Assembly: GCF_029919115.1 (NCBI RefSeq) | Contig: NZ_CP123990.1 | Coordinates: 3,410,001-3,474,000 of the forward strand | Source: Variovorax paradoxus | GTDB lineage: Bacteria; Pseudomonadota; Gammaproteobacteria; Burkholderiales; Burkholderiaceae_C | Direction of reading: 5' to 3' | DNA: 64,000 nt | Shown: positions 49,004-58,053 of the stretch, piece by piece | Numbering within the stretch: the stretch's first letter is position 1 | Layout of the letters: each line of letters starts with the position of its first letter | Notes under the pieces: model-generated | The model's database searches: none | Seen by the model: the letters and a program-made list of their open reading frames with translations, nothing else | What the model was told of the DNA's origin: nothing | Position numbers and translations under genes: made by a program

Positions 49004-50125
49004 ATGGCCGCGAAGGAAGAAGATCTCGTCGTCGCTCGCCCCGAAGGGCTGTATTGCCCGCCGGGCGATTTCTACATCGACCCCTGGCGGCCGGTGGCGC
49101 GGGCCGTCATCACGCACGCCCATTCGGACCACGCGCGCGTGGGCCATGCGCACTACCTGGCGCATACCGACAGCGCCGGCACGCTGCGCACCCGCCTGGG
49201 CAGCGACATTGCGCTACAGACGCTCGGCTACGGCGAAGCCATCGAGCACCACGGCGTGCGCGTCTCGCTGCACCCGGCCGGCCACGTGCTGGGCTCGGCG
49301 CAGGTTCGCCTCGAACACGGCGGGCGCGTGTGGGTGGCCTCGGGCGACTACAAGACCGAGCCCGACGGAACCTGCACGCCCTTCGAGCCCGTGCCCTGCG
49401 ACACCTTCATCACCGAATCGACCTTCGGGCTGCCGATCTATCGCTGGCCCACGCAGGCCGCGCTGTTCGCCGAGATCGATGCATGGTGGCACGCCAACGC
49501 GGAGGCCGGCCGCGCATCGGTGCTGTTCTGCTATGCCTTCGGCAAGGCGCAGCGCATCCTGCATGGTGTGGATGCTTCCATCGGGCCGATCGTGGTGCAT
49601 GGCGCGGTCGAGCCGCTCAACGCCGTGTATCGCGCCGCGGGCGTGGCCTTGCCCGAGACGCTGCGCGTAACCGACCCCGGTGTGGACGCCGCGCTCTTGA
49701 AGCGCGCGCTGGTGCTGGCGCCGCCATCGGCGCAGGGCACGCCGTGGATGCGCCGCTTCGGCAACTATGCCGATGCTTTTGCGAGCGGCTGGATGCAGCT
49801 GCGCGGCACGCGCCGCCGGCGCGGCGTGGACCGGGGCTTCGTCATGTCCGACCACGCCGACTGGCCCGGCCTGCAGCAGGCGATCGCGGGCACTGGCGCG
49901 AGCCGGGTGTTCGTCACCCATGGCAGCGTGGCGGTCATGGTGCGCTGGCTCACCGAGAACGGGCTGGAGGCACAGGGCTTCAAGACCGAATACGGCGATG
50001 AAGATGACCAGGAAACTCCCTCCCCTTCCGGGGGAGGGCCGGGGAGGGGGCCAGCGGCGCTCGATGCGGACGCTGGCAGCCCCCATCCCGGCCTTCCCCC
50101 AGAGGGGGAAGGAGCAAAGGCATGA
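49004..50125 (+). CDS. Ligase-associated DNA exonuclease, MBL fold
   Basis: A 373-residue metallo-beta-lactamase-fold nuclease with THAHSDHARVGH (His38, His40, Asp42, His43) and later HPAGHVLGSAQV and DHADWPGLQQAI. It is the nuclease encoded with the ligase and helicase in many bacteria. The natural fold ends around residue 335. Residues 339-373 (starting PSPSGGGPGRGP) are encoded by a GC-rich repeat element. The stop overlaps the ligase start by 4 nt (ATGA). Confidence 0.9.
   Translation: MAAKEEDLVVARPEGLYCPPGDFYIDPWRPVARAVITHAHSDHARVGHAHYLAHTDSAGTLRTRLGSDIALQTLGYGEAIEHHGVRVSLHPAGHVLGSAQVRLEHGGRVWVASGDYKTEPDGTCTPFEPVPCDTFITESTFGLPIYRWPTQAALFAEIDAWWHANAEAGRASVLFCYAFGKAQRILHGVDASIGPIVVHGAVEPLNAVYRAAGVALPETLRVTDPGVDAALLKRALVLAPPSAQGTPWMRRFGNYADAFASGWMQLRGTRRRRGVDRGFVMSDHADWPGLQQAIAGTGASRVFVTHGSVAVMVRWLTENGLEAQGFKTEYGDEDDQETPSPSGGGPGRGPAALDADAGSPHPGLPPEGEGAKA
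50016..50115 (+). repeat. Palindromic repeat element, copy A
   Basis: An imperfect palindrome: outer arms CTCCCTCCCC... and ...GGGGGAAGGAG, inner stems GGCCGGGGAGGGGGCCAGCG and CGCTGGCAGCCCCCATCCCG. It is one of three related copies within 6 kb (others at 51868 and 55829). This one is read in frame as the C-terminus of the exonuclease. Confidence 0.85.
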
Positions 50126-51777
50126 AGGACTTTGCCGCGCTCTACCGCGAGCTCGACGCCAGCACCTCGAGCCTTGCCAAGCAGGCCGCGCTGCAGCGCT
50201 ACTTGCGCGAGGCCGACCCTGCCGATGCGGCATGGGCCGTGTACTTCCTGGCCGGCGGCAAGCCGCGCCAGCTGGTGCCCACCAAGCTGCTGCGCCTGCT
50301 CGCGCAAGAGGCGGCGGGCCTTCCCGAATGGCTGTTCGACGAAAGCTACGAGGCGGTCGGCGACCTCGCGGAAACCATCGCGCTGCTGCTGCCACCGCCC
50401 ACCGAGGCGCACGACCTGGGCCTGGCGCGCTGGGTCGAGGAGCACCTGCTGCCGCTGCGCGAGGCGGGCAAGTCGGCGCCCGACGAACTGCCCGCGCGGC
50501 TGCGCGCGCAGTGGCGCCAGCTTGCGGCCGAAGAGCGGCTGGTGTATTTCAAGCTCATCACCGGCGCCTTCCGCGTGGGCGTGTCGAAGCTGCAAGTCAC
50601 GCAGGCGCTCGCGGCGGTGGGCGGCATCGACCCCAAGCGCGTGGCGCAGCGGCTCATGGGCTACACCCACATTGGCGGCCGCCCACGCGCCGACGAGTAC
50701 CGCGCACTCATCGCGCCGGAGTCGGGTGCGGAGCAGGTGCAAAAGACCAGCGGGCAGCCGTACCCCTTCTTTCTGGCGCATGCGTTCAACCTGCCGCTCG
50801 AACAGTTCGATGCGGCGCTCGGTCCGCCGGCCGATTGGGTCGTCGAATGGAAGTGGGACGGCATCCGCGCGCAACTGGTGAAGCGCGCGGGTGCGGTCTG
50901 GCTGTGGTCGCGCGGTGAAGAACTGGTGACCGAGCGCTTTCCCGAACTTGCCGTGCTCGGCGAGGCATTGCCAGACGGCACGGTGCTCGACGGCGAAATT
51001 GCCGTTTGGCGCGAAGACAGGGTGCAGCCCTTTGCGGAGCTGCAGAAGCGCATCGGCCGCAAGACCCTGGGCGCGAAGCTGCTGCGCGAAATACCGGTGG
51101 TGCTGCTGGCTTACGACATTCTCGAATGGGAAGGCCGCGACCTGCGCGCGCTGCCGCAATGGGAACGCCGCGTGCTGCTCGACGACTTGGTCACACGCAT
51201 GCAGCATCCGTCGCTGCTGCCCAGCCCGATGCTCACCGGCGCCGAGTGGGGCGACCTTGCCCGCCAGCGCGAAGCAGCGCGCAGCATGGGTGTCGAAGGC
51301 ATGATGCTCAAGCGCCGCGATGCGCAGTACGGCGTGGGTCGCACCAAGGACGTGGGCGTGTGGTGGAAGTGGAAGATCGATCCGCTCAGCGTCGACGCCG
51401 TGCTCATCTACGCGCAGCGCGGCCACGGCCGGCGCGCCAGCCTCTACAGCGACTACACCTTTGCCGTTTGGGACGGCCCGCCCGAACAGCAGGACCGCAA
51501 GCTCGTGCCCTTTGCCAAGGCCTATTCGGGCCTGACCGATGCAGAGATGGCGCGCGTGGACGCGATCATCCGCAAGACCACGGTGGAGAGCTTCGGCCCG
51601 GTGCGCAGCGTGGAGCCCACCCTTGTGTTCGAGCTCGGCTTCGAGGGCATTGCGCGCAGCACGCGCCACAAGAGCGGCATTGCCGTGCGCTTTCCGCGCA
51701 TGCTGCGCTGGCGCGAGGACAAGCCGGTGGCGGAGGCGGATACGTTGCAGACGCTGGCTGCGCTGCTGCCGTCATGA
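50122..51777 (+). CDS. ATP-dependent DNA ligase (cisplatin-damage-response type)
   Basis: A 551-residue ligase of the branch always found with the MBL exonuclease and the DEXH helicase. The adenylated lysine is Lys244 in EWKWDGIRAQLVKR; VWLWSRGEEL, TVLDGEIAVW, GVEGMMLKRRDAQY and WWKWKIDPLSVDAVL are nucleotidyl-transfer motifs. An N-terminal DNA-binding domain (1-~215) precedes. It seals nicks in a repair pathway; the main NAD-dependent ligase is elsewhere. Overlaps the exonuclease by 4 nt. Confidence 0.93.
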   Translation: MKDFAALYRELDASTSSLAKQAALQRYLREADPADAAWAVYFLAGGKPRQLVPTKLLRLLAQEAAGLPEWLFDESYEAVGDLAETIALLLPPPTEAHDLGLARWVEEHLLPLREAGKSAPDELPARLRAQWRQLAAEERLVYFKLITGAFRVGVSKLQVTQALAAVGGIDPKRVAQRLMGYTHIGGRPRADEYRALIAPESGAEQVQKTSGQPYPFFLAHAFNLPLEQFDAALGPPADWVVEWKWDGIRAQLVKRAGAVWLWSRGEELVTERFPELAVLGEALPDGTVLDGEIAVWREDRVQPFAELQKRIGRKTLGAKLLREIPVVLLAYDILEWEGRDLRALPQWERRVLLDDLVTRMQHPSLLPSPMLTGAEWGDLARQREAARSMGVEGMMLKRRDAQYGVGRTKDVGVWWKWKIDPLSVDAVLIYAQRGHGRRASLYSDYTFAVWDGPPEQQDRKLVPFAKAYSGLTDAEMARVDAIIRKTTVESFGPVRSVEPTLVFELGFEGIARSTRHKSGIAVRFPRMLRWREDKPVAEADTLQTLAALLPS

Positions 51778-51887
51778 CTGCGCCGGTGGACCCCGAATTT
51801 CTCCCTCCCCTCCCGGGGGACTGGCTGCGCTGCTGCCGTCATGACTGCGCCGGTGGACCCCGAATTTCTCCCTCCCCTCCCGGGGGA
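51754..51887 (+). repeat. Perfect 67-bp tandem duplication at the ligase/helicase junction
   Basis: Positions 51754-51820 and 51821-51887 are identical. The unit starts CTGGCTGCGCTGCTGCCGTC and contains the last ligase codons, its stop, the helicase start ATG and the left arm of repeat copy B. Because 67 is not a multiple of 3, the two ATGs (51774, 51841) are in different frames; only the second leads into the helicase. Confidence 0.95.
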
Positions 51888-54591
51888 GGGCAGGGGTGGG
51901 GGCAAGCGGCGCAACAAAGGCCAGCCGCTTGTCGAAGGCCGCTTGCCCCCATCCCAGCCTTCCCCCGGGAGGGGAAGGAGCAAGACAGCAGTCAAGGCGG
52001 CGCTCGATGCATGGTTTGCCGCTCGCGGCTGGAAGCCCTTCAAGTTCCAGCGCGATGTGTGGAAAGCCATCGCGCAAGGAAAGTCCGGCATGCTGCATGC
52101 CACCACCGGCGCGGGCAAGACCTACGCCGTGTGGCTTGGCGCGCTTCAAGTCTTCTCTCAAGCCAAGAAGGAAACCGCGCGCCCCACAGCGCCGCCGCTC
52201 ACGGTGCTGTGGCTCACACCCATGCGCGCGCTCGCGGCCGACACGCTGCGTGCGCTCAAGCAGCCACTCGAAGCGCTGGGCGCCGAGGTGCATCCGTGGA
52301 GCGCCGGCGCACGCAGCGGCGACACATCGTCCACCGAGCGCGCAGCGCAGAACGAGCGCCTGCCCACCGTGCTCGTCACCACGCCAGAGAGCCTCTCGCT
52401 GCTGCTCGCGCGCGCCGATGCCAGCGAGGTGCTCGGCCGCGTGAAGATGGTGGTGGTCGACGAATGGCACGAGCTGCTCGGCAACAAGCGCGGCGTGCAG
52501 GTGCAACTGGCGCTTGCGCGGCTCCGGCGCTGGAACGCGGGGCTCGCGGTGTGGGGCATGTCGGCCACGCTGGGCAACCTGCAAGAGGCCATGCGCGCAT
52601 TGCTCGGCGACGAGGAGGGCGTGCTCGTTCAGGGCGCGGTGCCCAAGAAGCTGGTCGTCGATTCGCTGCTGCCCGGCCGCGCCGAGCGCTTTCCGTGGGG
52701 AGGGCACCTGGGGCTCACGATGCTGCCGCAAGTGCTCGATGAAATTGCCGCCAGCAGCACCACGCTGGTGTTCACCAACACGCGGTCGCAATCGGAGATC
52801 TGGTACCAGGCCATGCTCGAGGCGCGGCCCGAATGGGCGGGCACCATTGCGCTGCACCACGGCTCGCTCGACCGCGCGGTGCGCGAGTGGGTGGAGCTTG
52901 GCCTGAAGAGCGGCGAGCTCAAGGCGGTGGTCTGCACATCGAGCCTCGACCTGGGCGTCGACTTCCTGCCGGTCGAGCGCGTGCTGCAGATCGGCTCGCC
53001 CAAGGGCGTGGCGCGGCTGCTGCAGCGCGCCGGGCGTTCGGGCCATGCGCCGGGCCGGCCGTCGCGCATCACGCTCGTGCCCACGCACAGCATCGAGATG
53101 GTCGAAGGGGCTGCCGCGCGCGCGGCCATTGCGGCAGGGCACATCGAGGCGCGCCACACGCCGGTGCAGCCGCTCGACGTGCTGGTGCAGCACCTCGTCA
53201 CGGTGGCGCTCGGCGGCGGCTTCGTGCCCGACGACCTCTATGCAGAAGTGCGCGGCACCGCGGCCTATGCAGGGCTCTCGCGGGAGAGCTGGGAGTGGTG
53301 CCTGTCCTTCGTCTCCCAGGGCGGCCCTTCGCTGGCCGCGTATCCCGACTACCGCCGCGCGGTGCCCGATGCGGAAGGCGTCTGGCGCGTGCCGGACGCG
53401 CGGCTCGCACGCCGGCACCGCATGAACATCGGCACCATCGTGAGCGATGCCAGCATGGCCGTGCAGTACATGGGCGGCGGCAAGATCGGCAGCGTCGAAG
53501 AAGGCTTTGTTGCGCGCATGAAGCCCGGTGATTGCTTCCTGTTCGGCGGCCGGTTGCTCGAGCTCGTGCGCATCCACGACATGACGGCCTGGGTGCGGCG
53601 CGCCACCGGCAAGCGCGCCGCGGTGCCGCGCTGGAACGGCGGGCGCATGCCGCTTTCGACCACGCTGGCCGATGCCGTGGTGCAGCAGCTCGCATTGGCC
53701 GGCGAAGGACGCTATGACTCACCCGAACTGCAGTGCGTGCGTCCGCTGCTGGAGATCCAGCAGCAATGGTCGGCCCTGCCCACGCCGCAAACCCTGCTGG
53801 CCGAAACGTTGACGACGCGCGAGGGCTCGCACCTGTTCCTCTATCCGTTCGCGGGGCGGCACGTGCACCTGGGGCTCGCGAGCCTGTTGGCCTGGCGCGT
53901 GGCGCAGCACGATGCGCGCACCTTCTCCATTGCGGTGAACGACTACGGCTTCGAACTGCTGAGCGCCGTGCCGGTCGATTGGCCCGCGCTGCTGCCGCAG
54001 GTCTTGCGCTTGCCGCAAGGCGAAGATGCGCACGCCGAACTGCTGCACGAAGTGCTGGCTTCGCTCAACGCGGGCGAATTGGCGCAGCGCCGCTTTCGCG
54101 AAATTGCGCGTGTGTCGGGCCTCATCTTCCAGGGCTACCCCGGCGAGAAGCGCAGCAACCGGCAGCTGCAGGCCTCGTCGTCGCTGTTCTGGGAGGTGTT
54201 CCGCAAGTACGACCCCGCCAACAAGCTGCTGCTGCAGGCCGAGCAGGAACTGCTCGCGCAAGAGCTCGAAATAGGCCGGCTGCGTGCCAGCCTCGCGCGC
54301 ATGGCGACTCAGCAGCTGGTGCTGAGGCCGCTCGAGCGGCCGACGCCGTTTTCTTTTCCGCTCATGGTCGAGCTGTTCCGCGAAAAGCTGTCGAACGAGA
54401 ACGTGGCCGACCGCATCGCGCGCATGGTCGAGCAACTCGAAAAAGCCGCGGGCGGCGTGGTCACCGCCGGAGGAATCGAACGCGTGAAGAGCACGCTCGC
54501 GTTCGGCCAGGAAGGGCCGGGCAAGCCACCCGCGCCGCAGCGCCAGCGCAGGCCGCCCTCGCGCCGCTCACGGCCTTTGCCGCCACTTTGA
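51841..54591 (+). CDS. Ligase-associated DEXH-box helicase (Lhr-like)
   Basis: A 916-residue SF2 helicase. Walker A is [14 protein letters not shown] (Lys93), the DEXH box is [11 protein letters not shown], motif III is MSATLGN, and motif VI is [17 protein letters not shown]. After the helicase core follow a long Lhr-type winged-helix/core domain. Residues ~11-47 are encoded by repeat copy B and look foreign (Pro/Gly/Arg-rich); the family's own N-terminus seems to begin at [16 protein letters not shown]. The ATG at 51841 is the only start in this frame near the junction. Confidence 0.9.
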   Translation: MTAPVDPEFLPPLPGEGRGGGKRRNKGQPLVEGRLPPSQPSPGRGRSKTAVKAALDAWFAARGWKPFKFQRDVWKAIAQGKSGMLHATTGAGKTYAVWLGALQVFSQAKKETARPTAPPLTVLWLTPMRALAADTLRALKQPLEALGAEVHPWSAGARSGDTSSTERAAQNERLPTVLVTTPESLSLLLARADASEVLGRVKMVVVDEWHELLGNKRGVQVQLALARLRRWNAGLAVWGMSATLGNLQEAMRALLGDEEGVLVQGAVPKKLVVDSLLPGRAERFPWGGHLGLTMLPQVLDEIAASSTTLVFTNTRSQSEIWYQAMLEARPEWAGTIALHHGSLDRAVREWVELGLKSGELKAVVCTSSLDLGVDFLPVERVLQIGSPKGVARLLQRAGRSGHAPGRPSRITLVPTHSIEMVEGAAARAAIAAGHIEARHTPVQPLDVLVQHLVTVALGGGFVPDDLYAEVRGTAAYAGLSRESWEWCLSFVSQGGPSLAAYPDYRRAVPDAEGVWRVPDARLARRHRMNIGTIVSDASMAVQYMGGGKIGSVEEGFVARMKPGDCFLFGGRLLELVRIHDMTAWVRRATGKRAAVPRWNGGRMPLSTTLADAVVQQLALAGEGRYDSPELQCVRPLLEIQQQWSALPTPQTLLAETLTTREGSHLFLYPFAGRHVHLGLASLLAWRVAQHDARTFSIAVNDYGFELLSAVPVDWPALLPQVLRLPQGEDAHAELLHEVLASLNAGELAQRRFREIARVSGLIFQGYPGEKRSNRQLQASSSLFWEVFRKYDPANKLLLQAEQELLAQELEIGRLRASLARMATQQLVLRPLERPTPFSFPLMVELFREKLSNENVADRIARMVEQLEKAAGGVVTAGGIERVKSTLAFGQEGPGKPPAPQRQRRPPSRRSRPLPPL
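51868..51980 (+). repeat. Palindromic repeat element, copy B
   Basis: Same family and orientation as copy A. Outer arms are CTCCCTCCCCTCCCGGGGGA and CCCCCGGGAGGGGAAGGAG, and the inner stem is GGGGGCAAGCGGC / GCCGCTTGCCCCC (13 bp). It lies within the start of the helicase gene and is translated. Confidence 0.85.
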
Positions 54592-54606
54592 GGTGAGCCG
54601 CCCGGC

Positions 54607-55056
54607 TCAGCCCGCGCCGTGCGCCTTGACCCAGCGCACGATGTCCGCCGCGCCCATGGCACCGGCCTGCCGCGCCACCTCGCGGCCACCGCGAAACAGC
54701 GCCAGCGTGGGGATGCTGCGGATGTTGAAGCGCGCACCCAGGTTGGGCACGGCCTCCGTATCGACCTTGGCCAGCCGCACCCGCGGCTCCAGCTGGGCCG
54801 CAGCCTGCTCGTAGGCCGGCGCCATCTGGCGGCAGGGGCCGCACCATGGCGCCCAGAAGTCCACCAGCACCGGAATTTCATTGCGTGCAATGTGGCGGTC
54901 GAAGGTCTTTTCGTCCGGCAGCGCGGTCGAATGGCCGGCGAACAGCGGGCGATGGCAACTGCCGCAATCGGGCGCACTGCCCAGTTGTGCCGCGCGCACG
55001 CGGTTGGTCGTGTGGCAGTGCGGGCAGACGATGTGCAGCGATGGCGTTTCGGTCAT
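54607..55056 (-). CDS. trxC: Thioredoxin 2
   Basis: A 149-residue thioredoxin with an N-terminal zinc-finger (CPHCHTTNRV and DCGSCHRPLF) and the active site FWAPWCGPCRQM. The zinc module defines TrxC, which is often oxidative-stress induced. It is oriented against the helicase, 15 nt from its stop, and divergent from PdeM. It interrupts the repair gene set on the other strand. Confidence 0.95.
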   Translation of the reverse strand: MTETPSLHIVCPHCHTTNRVRAAQLGSAPDCGSCHRPLFAGHSTALPDEKTFDRHIARNEIPVLVDFWAPWCGPCRQMAPAYEQAAAQLEPRVRLAKVDTEAVPNLGARFNIRSIPTLALFRGGREVARQAGAMGAADIVRWVKAHGAG

Positions 55057-55136
55057 GCCGAAGAACTGGGGTCCGCGGGGGTGAATTGCAAGTGACGGCC
55101 GGCCGCACCCGCCGGCTTTTGCGACACTTGGTGCCA

Positions 55137-55820
55137 GTGACTTCCCCGCAACTTTCCTCGTCGGCCCTGCCGCTCCGGTGGGCCGGCGAACTGCTTCATC
55201 TGCTGCCCGAACGTGCCATCTGGTGGCCCGACGGCCGTGTGCTGTTCATCGCCGACTTGCATATCGGCAAGGCCGCGACCTATCGGGCGCTGGGGCAGCC
55301 GGTGCCGGGCGGCACCACGCAGCAGAACCTGGCGCGGCTCGATGGATTGATCGCTGCCCATGCGCCGCAGCGCATCGTGTTTCTCGGCGACTTCATGCAT
55401 GCGGCGCAGGCGCGCACGCCGCAAGTGCTGGCCGCGCTCGCCGACTGGCGCGCCGCGCACCGGGTCGTCGGCATGACGCTGGTGCGGGGCAATCACGACA
55501 GCCGTGCGGGCGATCCGCCAGAGGCCCTCGACATTGAGGTGGTCGACGAGCCCTATCTGCTCGGCCCCTTCGCCTGCTGCCACCACCCGCAATCGCATGC
55601 CACCCATTTCGTGTTGGCCGGGCACCTGCACCCGGTGTGCAAGCTTTACGGGCCGGGTCGGGACAGCGTGCGGCTGCCGTGTTTCGTGAGCGATGACCAG
55701 CAGGCCGTGCTGCCGGCGTTCGGCGAGTTCACGGGCGGATGGCTGTTGGAGCGGGCGCCCGGGCGGCGCTTCTACGCGGTGGGCGGTGAAACGGTGTGGG
55801 CGCTACCGGCGCCGGATTGA
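55137..55820 (+). CDS. pdeM: Ligase-associated metallophosphoesterase
   Basis: A 227-residue calcineurin-like phosphoesterase with all metal motifs: ADLHIGK, FLGDFMHA, LVRGNHDS, and HLHPVCKLYG in the GxH role. This family belongs to the exonuclease-ligase-helicase set and is thought to act on DNA ends or cyclic nucleotides. GTG at 55137 is used; a GTG at 55131 is also in frame. It is separated from the helicase by trxC on the opposite strand. Confidence 0.88.
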   Translation: MTSPQLSSSALPLRWAGELLHLLPERAIWWPDGRVLFIADLHIGKAATYRALGQPVPGGTTQQNLARLDGLIAAHAPQRIVFLGDFMHAAQARTPQVLAALADWRAAHRVVGMTLVRGNHDSRAGDPPEALDIEVVDEPYLLGPFACCHHPQSHATHFVLAGHLHPVCKLYGPGRDSVRLPCFVSDDQQAVLPAFGEFTGGWLLERAPGRRFYAVGGETVWALPAPD

Positions 55821-55828
55821 GGTCTTCG

Positions 55829-55931
55829 CTCCTTCCCCCTCCGGGGGAAGGCTGGGATGGGGGCAGGCAGAGCGCACCCATCGCCAGCGCCGCTTGCCCC
55901 CACCCCGGCCCTCCCCCGGGAGGGGAGGGAG
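55829..55931 (-). repeat. Palindromic repeat element, copy C (inverted)
   Basis: Related to copies A and B but in inverted orientation: it starts CTCCTTCCCCCTCCGGGGGA and ends CTCCCCCGGGAGGGGAGGGA. The inner arms are GGGGGCAGGC and GCTTGCCCCC. It fills the convergent gap between pdeM and the TPM-domain gene and is not translated. Confidence 0.8.
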
Positions 55932-55935
55932 AAAT

Positions 55936-56454
55936 TCAAAGAACCACGGGCGCGTCCGGCAGCTCGTTGGTATCGGGCTGATCGTCCGCCAGCGGAAAGT
56001 GCTCGACCAGCAAGGCCGACATTTCTTCGAGCGCCTGCGTGATCCCGTCTTCGAACCGCCCTTCGCGAAACGCCGCTCCCATGCGCTGCGTCATCGCGGA
56101 CCATTCGGCGGCACTGACCCGTGCGTTGATGCCGCGGTCGGCCACGATCTCTATCGCGTGCTCGGCCAGCAGCAGGTAGATGAGCACGCCGTTGTTGTGC
56201 TCGGTGTCCCACACGCGCAACTTGCCGAACATCGTGACGGCACGTTCGCGCGCCGAGGCATCCCGCCGCAGGTAAGACCAGGGCAGGCCCGCCTCCACGC
56301 AGATGCGGATCTCGCCGCTGTGGCGCCTTTCGCTTGCAGCCACGCGCGCGGCAAGGCGCTCCATGGCGGCGTCGGGCAGCACGCGGCGCACATCGGCCTC
56401 GTCCATCCACTGGTGGCGCCAGATGCGGCCGAGCCTGGAGAAAAGCGTTGCCAT
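55936..56454 (-). CDS. TPM-domain protein (small)
   Basis: A 172-residue soluble protein with the TPM (phosphatase-like) domain: HSGEIRICVEAGLPWSYLRR, TEHNNGVLIYLLLAEHAIEIV and ADRGINARVSAAEW. There is no signal peptide. It lies 2 nt after a larger TPM protein and is the last gene of a LemA-TPM-TPM operon. Such pairs are widespread; function of the TPM domain in bacteria is not settled. Confidence 0.85.
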   Translation of the reverse strand: MATLFSRLGRIWRHQWMDEADVRRVLPDAAMERLAARVAASERRHSGEIRICVEAGLPWSYLRRDASARERAVTMFGKLRVWDTEHNNGVLIYLLLAEHAIEIVADRGINARVSAAEWSAMTQRMGAAFREGRFEDGITQALEEMSALLVEHFPLADDQPDTNELPDAPVVL

Positions 56455-56456
56455 GC

Positions 56457-57395
56457 CTACCAGTCCCCCGAGGCGCCGCCGCCCCCGAAATCGCCGCCGC
56501 CGCCGGAGCTGAAACCGCCGCTGTCTCCGCTGCTGCCGCTGCCGCTGCTCCAGCCGCCGCCTCCACCACCGCCGCTCCAGCCGCCGCCGCCACCACCCCG
56601 GCCTCGGCGCGTGGGGGCCGATGCAGCCGCCGCCGAGAACAGCGAAACCATCAGCGCCACAAAGCCCGCCAGCACCGCGATGACGATGCTGGTCGTGATG
56701 AAGAACGCAATCGCGCCAATGCCGCCGCCCATGACCACCGAGCCGAGCTTCTTGCCGACGACCGAGCGCACGATGGGCGCCGCCACGAAGACGCCGACGA
56801 ACAGGAAGATCGCCAGGTTCTCCCAGTCGATACCGTCGCCGAAGCCGGAGCTTTCGTCTCCACCGCTGGAAGGCTCGGGCAGCGCCTCGCCGTCGACCAG
56901 GCCGATGAGCCGGGCCACCGCCGCGTTCAGCCCGCCCGCAAAGTCGTTGTTGCGAAAGCGCGGCTTCATCTCTTCGTCGATGATGCGAATGGCGGCCAGG
57001 TCGGGCACCGCGCCTTCCAGCGTCTTGGCCACTTCGATGCGCATCTTGCGATCGTTCTTGGCCACGATCACCAGGATGCCGTCGCCCACGTCCTTGCGCC
57101 CGATCTTCCAGGCGTTGCCCACGCGGTTGGCATAGCTCGCAATGTCTTCAGGCTGGGTGGTGGGCACCATCAGCACCACCATCTGCGAGCCCTTGCGCTG
57201 CTCGAAGGCGGCCAGCTTGGCATCGAGGTCGGCGCGCTCCGGTTCGGCCAGCGTCTGCGTCTGGTCGATCACCCGCGCCGTGAGCGTGGGCACCGGCAGA
57301 AGGTCTTGCGCCCATGCACCGGCCGCAAGACCGGCCCACGCCGTGGCCGCCAGCAGAACGGCGGCCAGCACGCGGCGTATCAGGACAAGGGCCAT
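56457..57395 (-). CDS. TPM-domain membrane protein with glycine-rich tail (YgcG family)
   Basis: A 312-residue protein. It has a signal peptide (cut near GAWAQ, residue ~29), a TPM domain (DLLPVPTLTARVIDQTQTL to ~180), membrane segments near 195-215 and 230-255, and a C-terminal tail of Gly, Ser and Trp (GGGGGGWSGGGG...). YgcG-type proteins are encoded with LemA. The tail is typical and may help membrane or partner contact. It starts 12 nt after lemA. Confidence 0.88.
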   Translation of the reverse strand: MALVLIRRVLAAVLLAATAWAGLAAGAWAQDLLPVPTLTARVIDQTQTLAEPERADLDAKLAAFEQRKGSQMVVLMVPTTQPEDIASYANRVGNAWKIGRKDVGDGILVIVAKNDRKMRIEVAKTLEGAVPDLAAIRIIDEEMKPRFRNNDFAGGLNAAVARLIGLVDGEALPEPSSGGDESSGFGDGIDWENLAIFLFVGVFVAAPIVRSVVGKKLGSVVMGGGIGAIAFFITTSIVIAVLAGFVALMVSLFSAAAASAPTRRGRGGGGGGWSGGGGGGGWSSGSGSSGDSGGFSSGGGGDFGGGGASGDW

Positions 57396-57407
57396 CGAGT
57401 GGCTGTC

Positions 57408-58013
57408 TTACTTCTTGGGAGCGCTGAAATCGACGGTCGGCGGCGTCGAGATCTGCGCTTCGTTCTGCACCGAGAAGTTGGGCTTCGGCTCATAGCTGAA
57501 GATCTTGGCCGTGATGTTCGTCGGGAAGCTGCGCGCCAGCACGTTGTACTCCTGCACCGTCTGGATGTAGCGGTTGCGCGCCACGGTAATGCGGTTCTCG
57601 GTGCCTTCCAGCGTCACGCGCAGGTCGCGGAAAGCCTGGTTGGCCTTCAGCTCCGGGTAGCGCTCCGACACCACCATCAGCCGCGACAGCGCCGACGAGA
57701 GCTCGCCCTGCGCCTGCTGGAACTTGTTGAACGCCTCGGGGTTGTTCAGCGTCTCGGGCGTCACCTGGATCGACGTGGCCTTGGCCCGCGCCTCGATCAC
57801 CTTGGTGAGCGTGTCCTGCTCGAAGCTGGCCTCACCCTTCACGGTGGCCACGATGTTGGGCACGAGGTCGGCACGCCGCTGGTACTGGTTGAGCACCTCG
57901 CTCCAGGCCGATTTGCTCGTCTCGTCGAGCGACTGGAACTGGTTGTAGCCGCATCCGCTCAGGGACAGGACCGCAGCAAGAATCAAGAGCCACCGTTTCA
58001 GCATCATTTTCAT
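57408..58013 (-). CDS. LemA family protein
   Basis: A 201-residue protein with a lipobox (LSLSGC, Cys ~21) and the LemA core NQYQRRADLVPNIVATVKG and ELKANQAFRDLRVTLEGTENRI. LemA proteins are helical and envelope-anchored. GGAGGTA lies 3 nt before the ATG at 58013, which decides the start. It leads the LemA-TPM-TPM operon. The 40 bp to the divergent Rossmann gene must hold both promoters. Confidence 0.92.
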   Translation of the reverse strand: MKMMLKRWLLILAAVLSLSGCGYNQFQSLDETSKSAWSEVLNQYQRRADLVPNIVATVKGEASFEQDTLTKVIEARAKATSIQVTPETLNNPEAFNKFQQAQGELSSALSRLMVVSERYPELKANQAFRDLRVTLEGTENRITVARNRYIQTVQEYNVLARSFPTNITAKIFSYEPKPNFSVQNEAQISTPPTVDFSAPKK

Positions 58014-58053
58014 TACCTCCGCAGAAGAGCCGGAAGTTAGCATAGATGGCTCC

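Noticed and set aside
51006-52742. 578-codon forward frame across ligase and helicase in another frame
   Set aside because: It is out of frame with both conserved proteins; the upstream duplicated ATG feeds into it but it has no domain.
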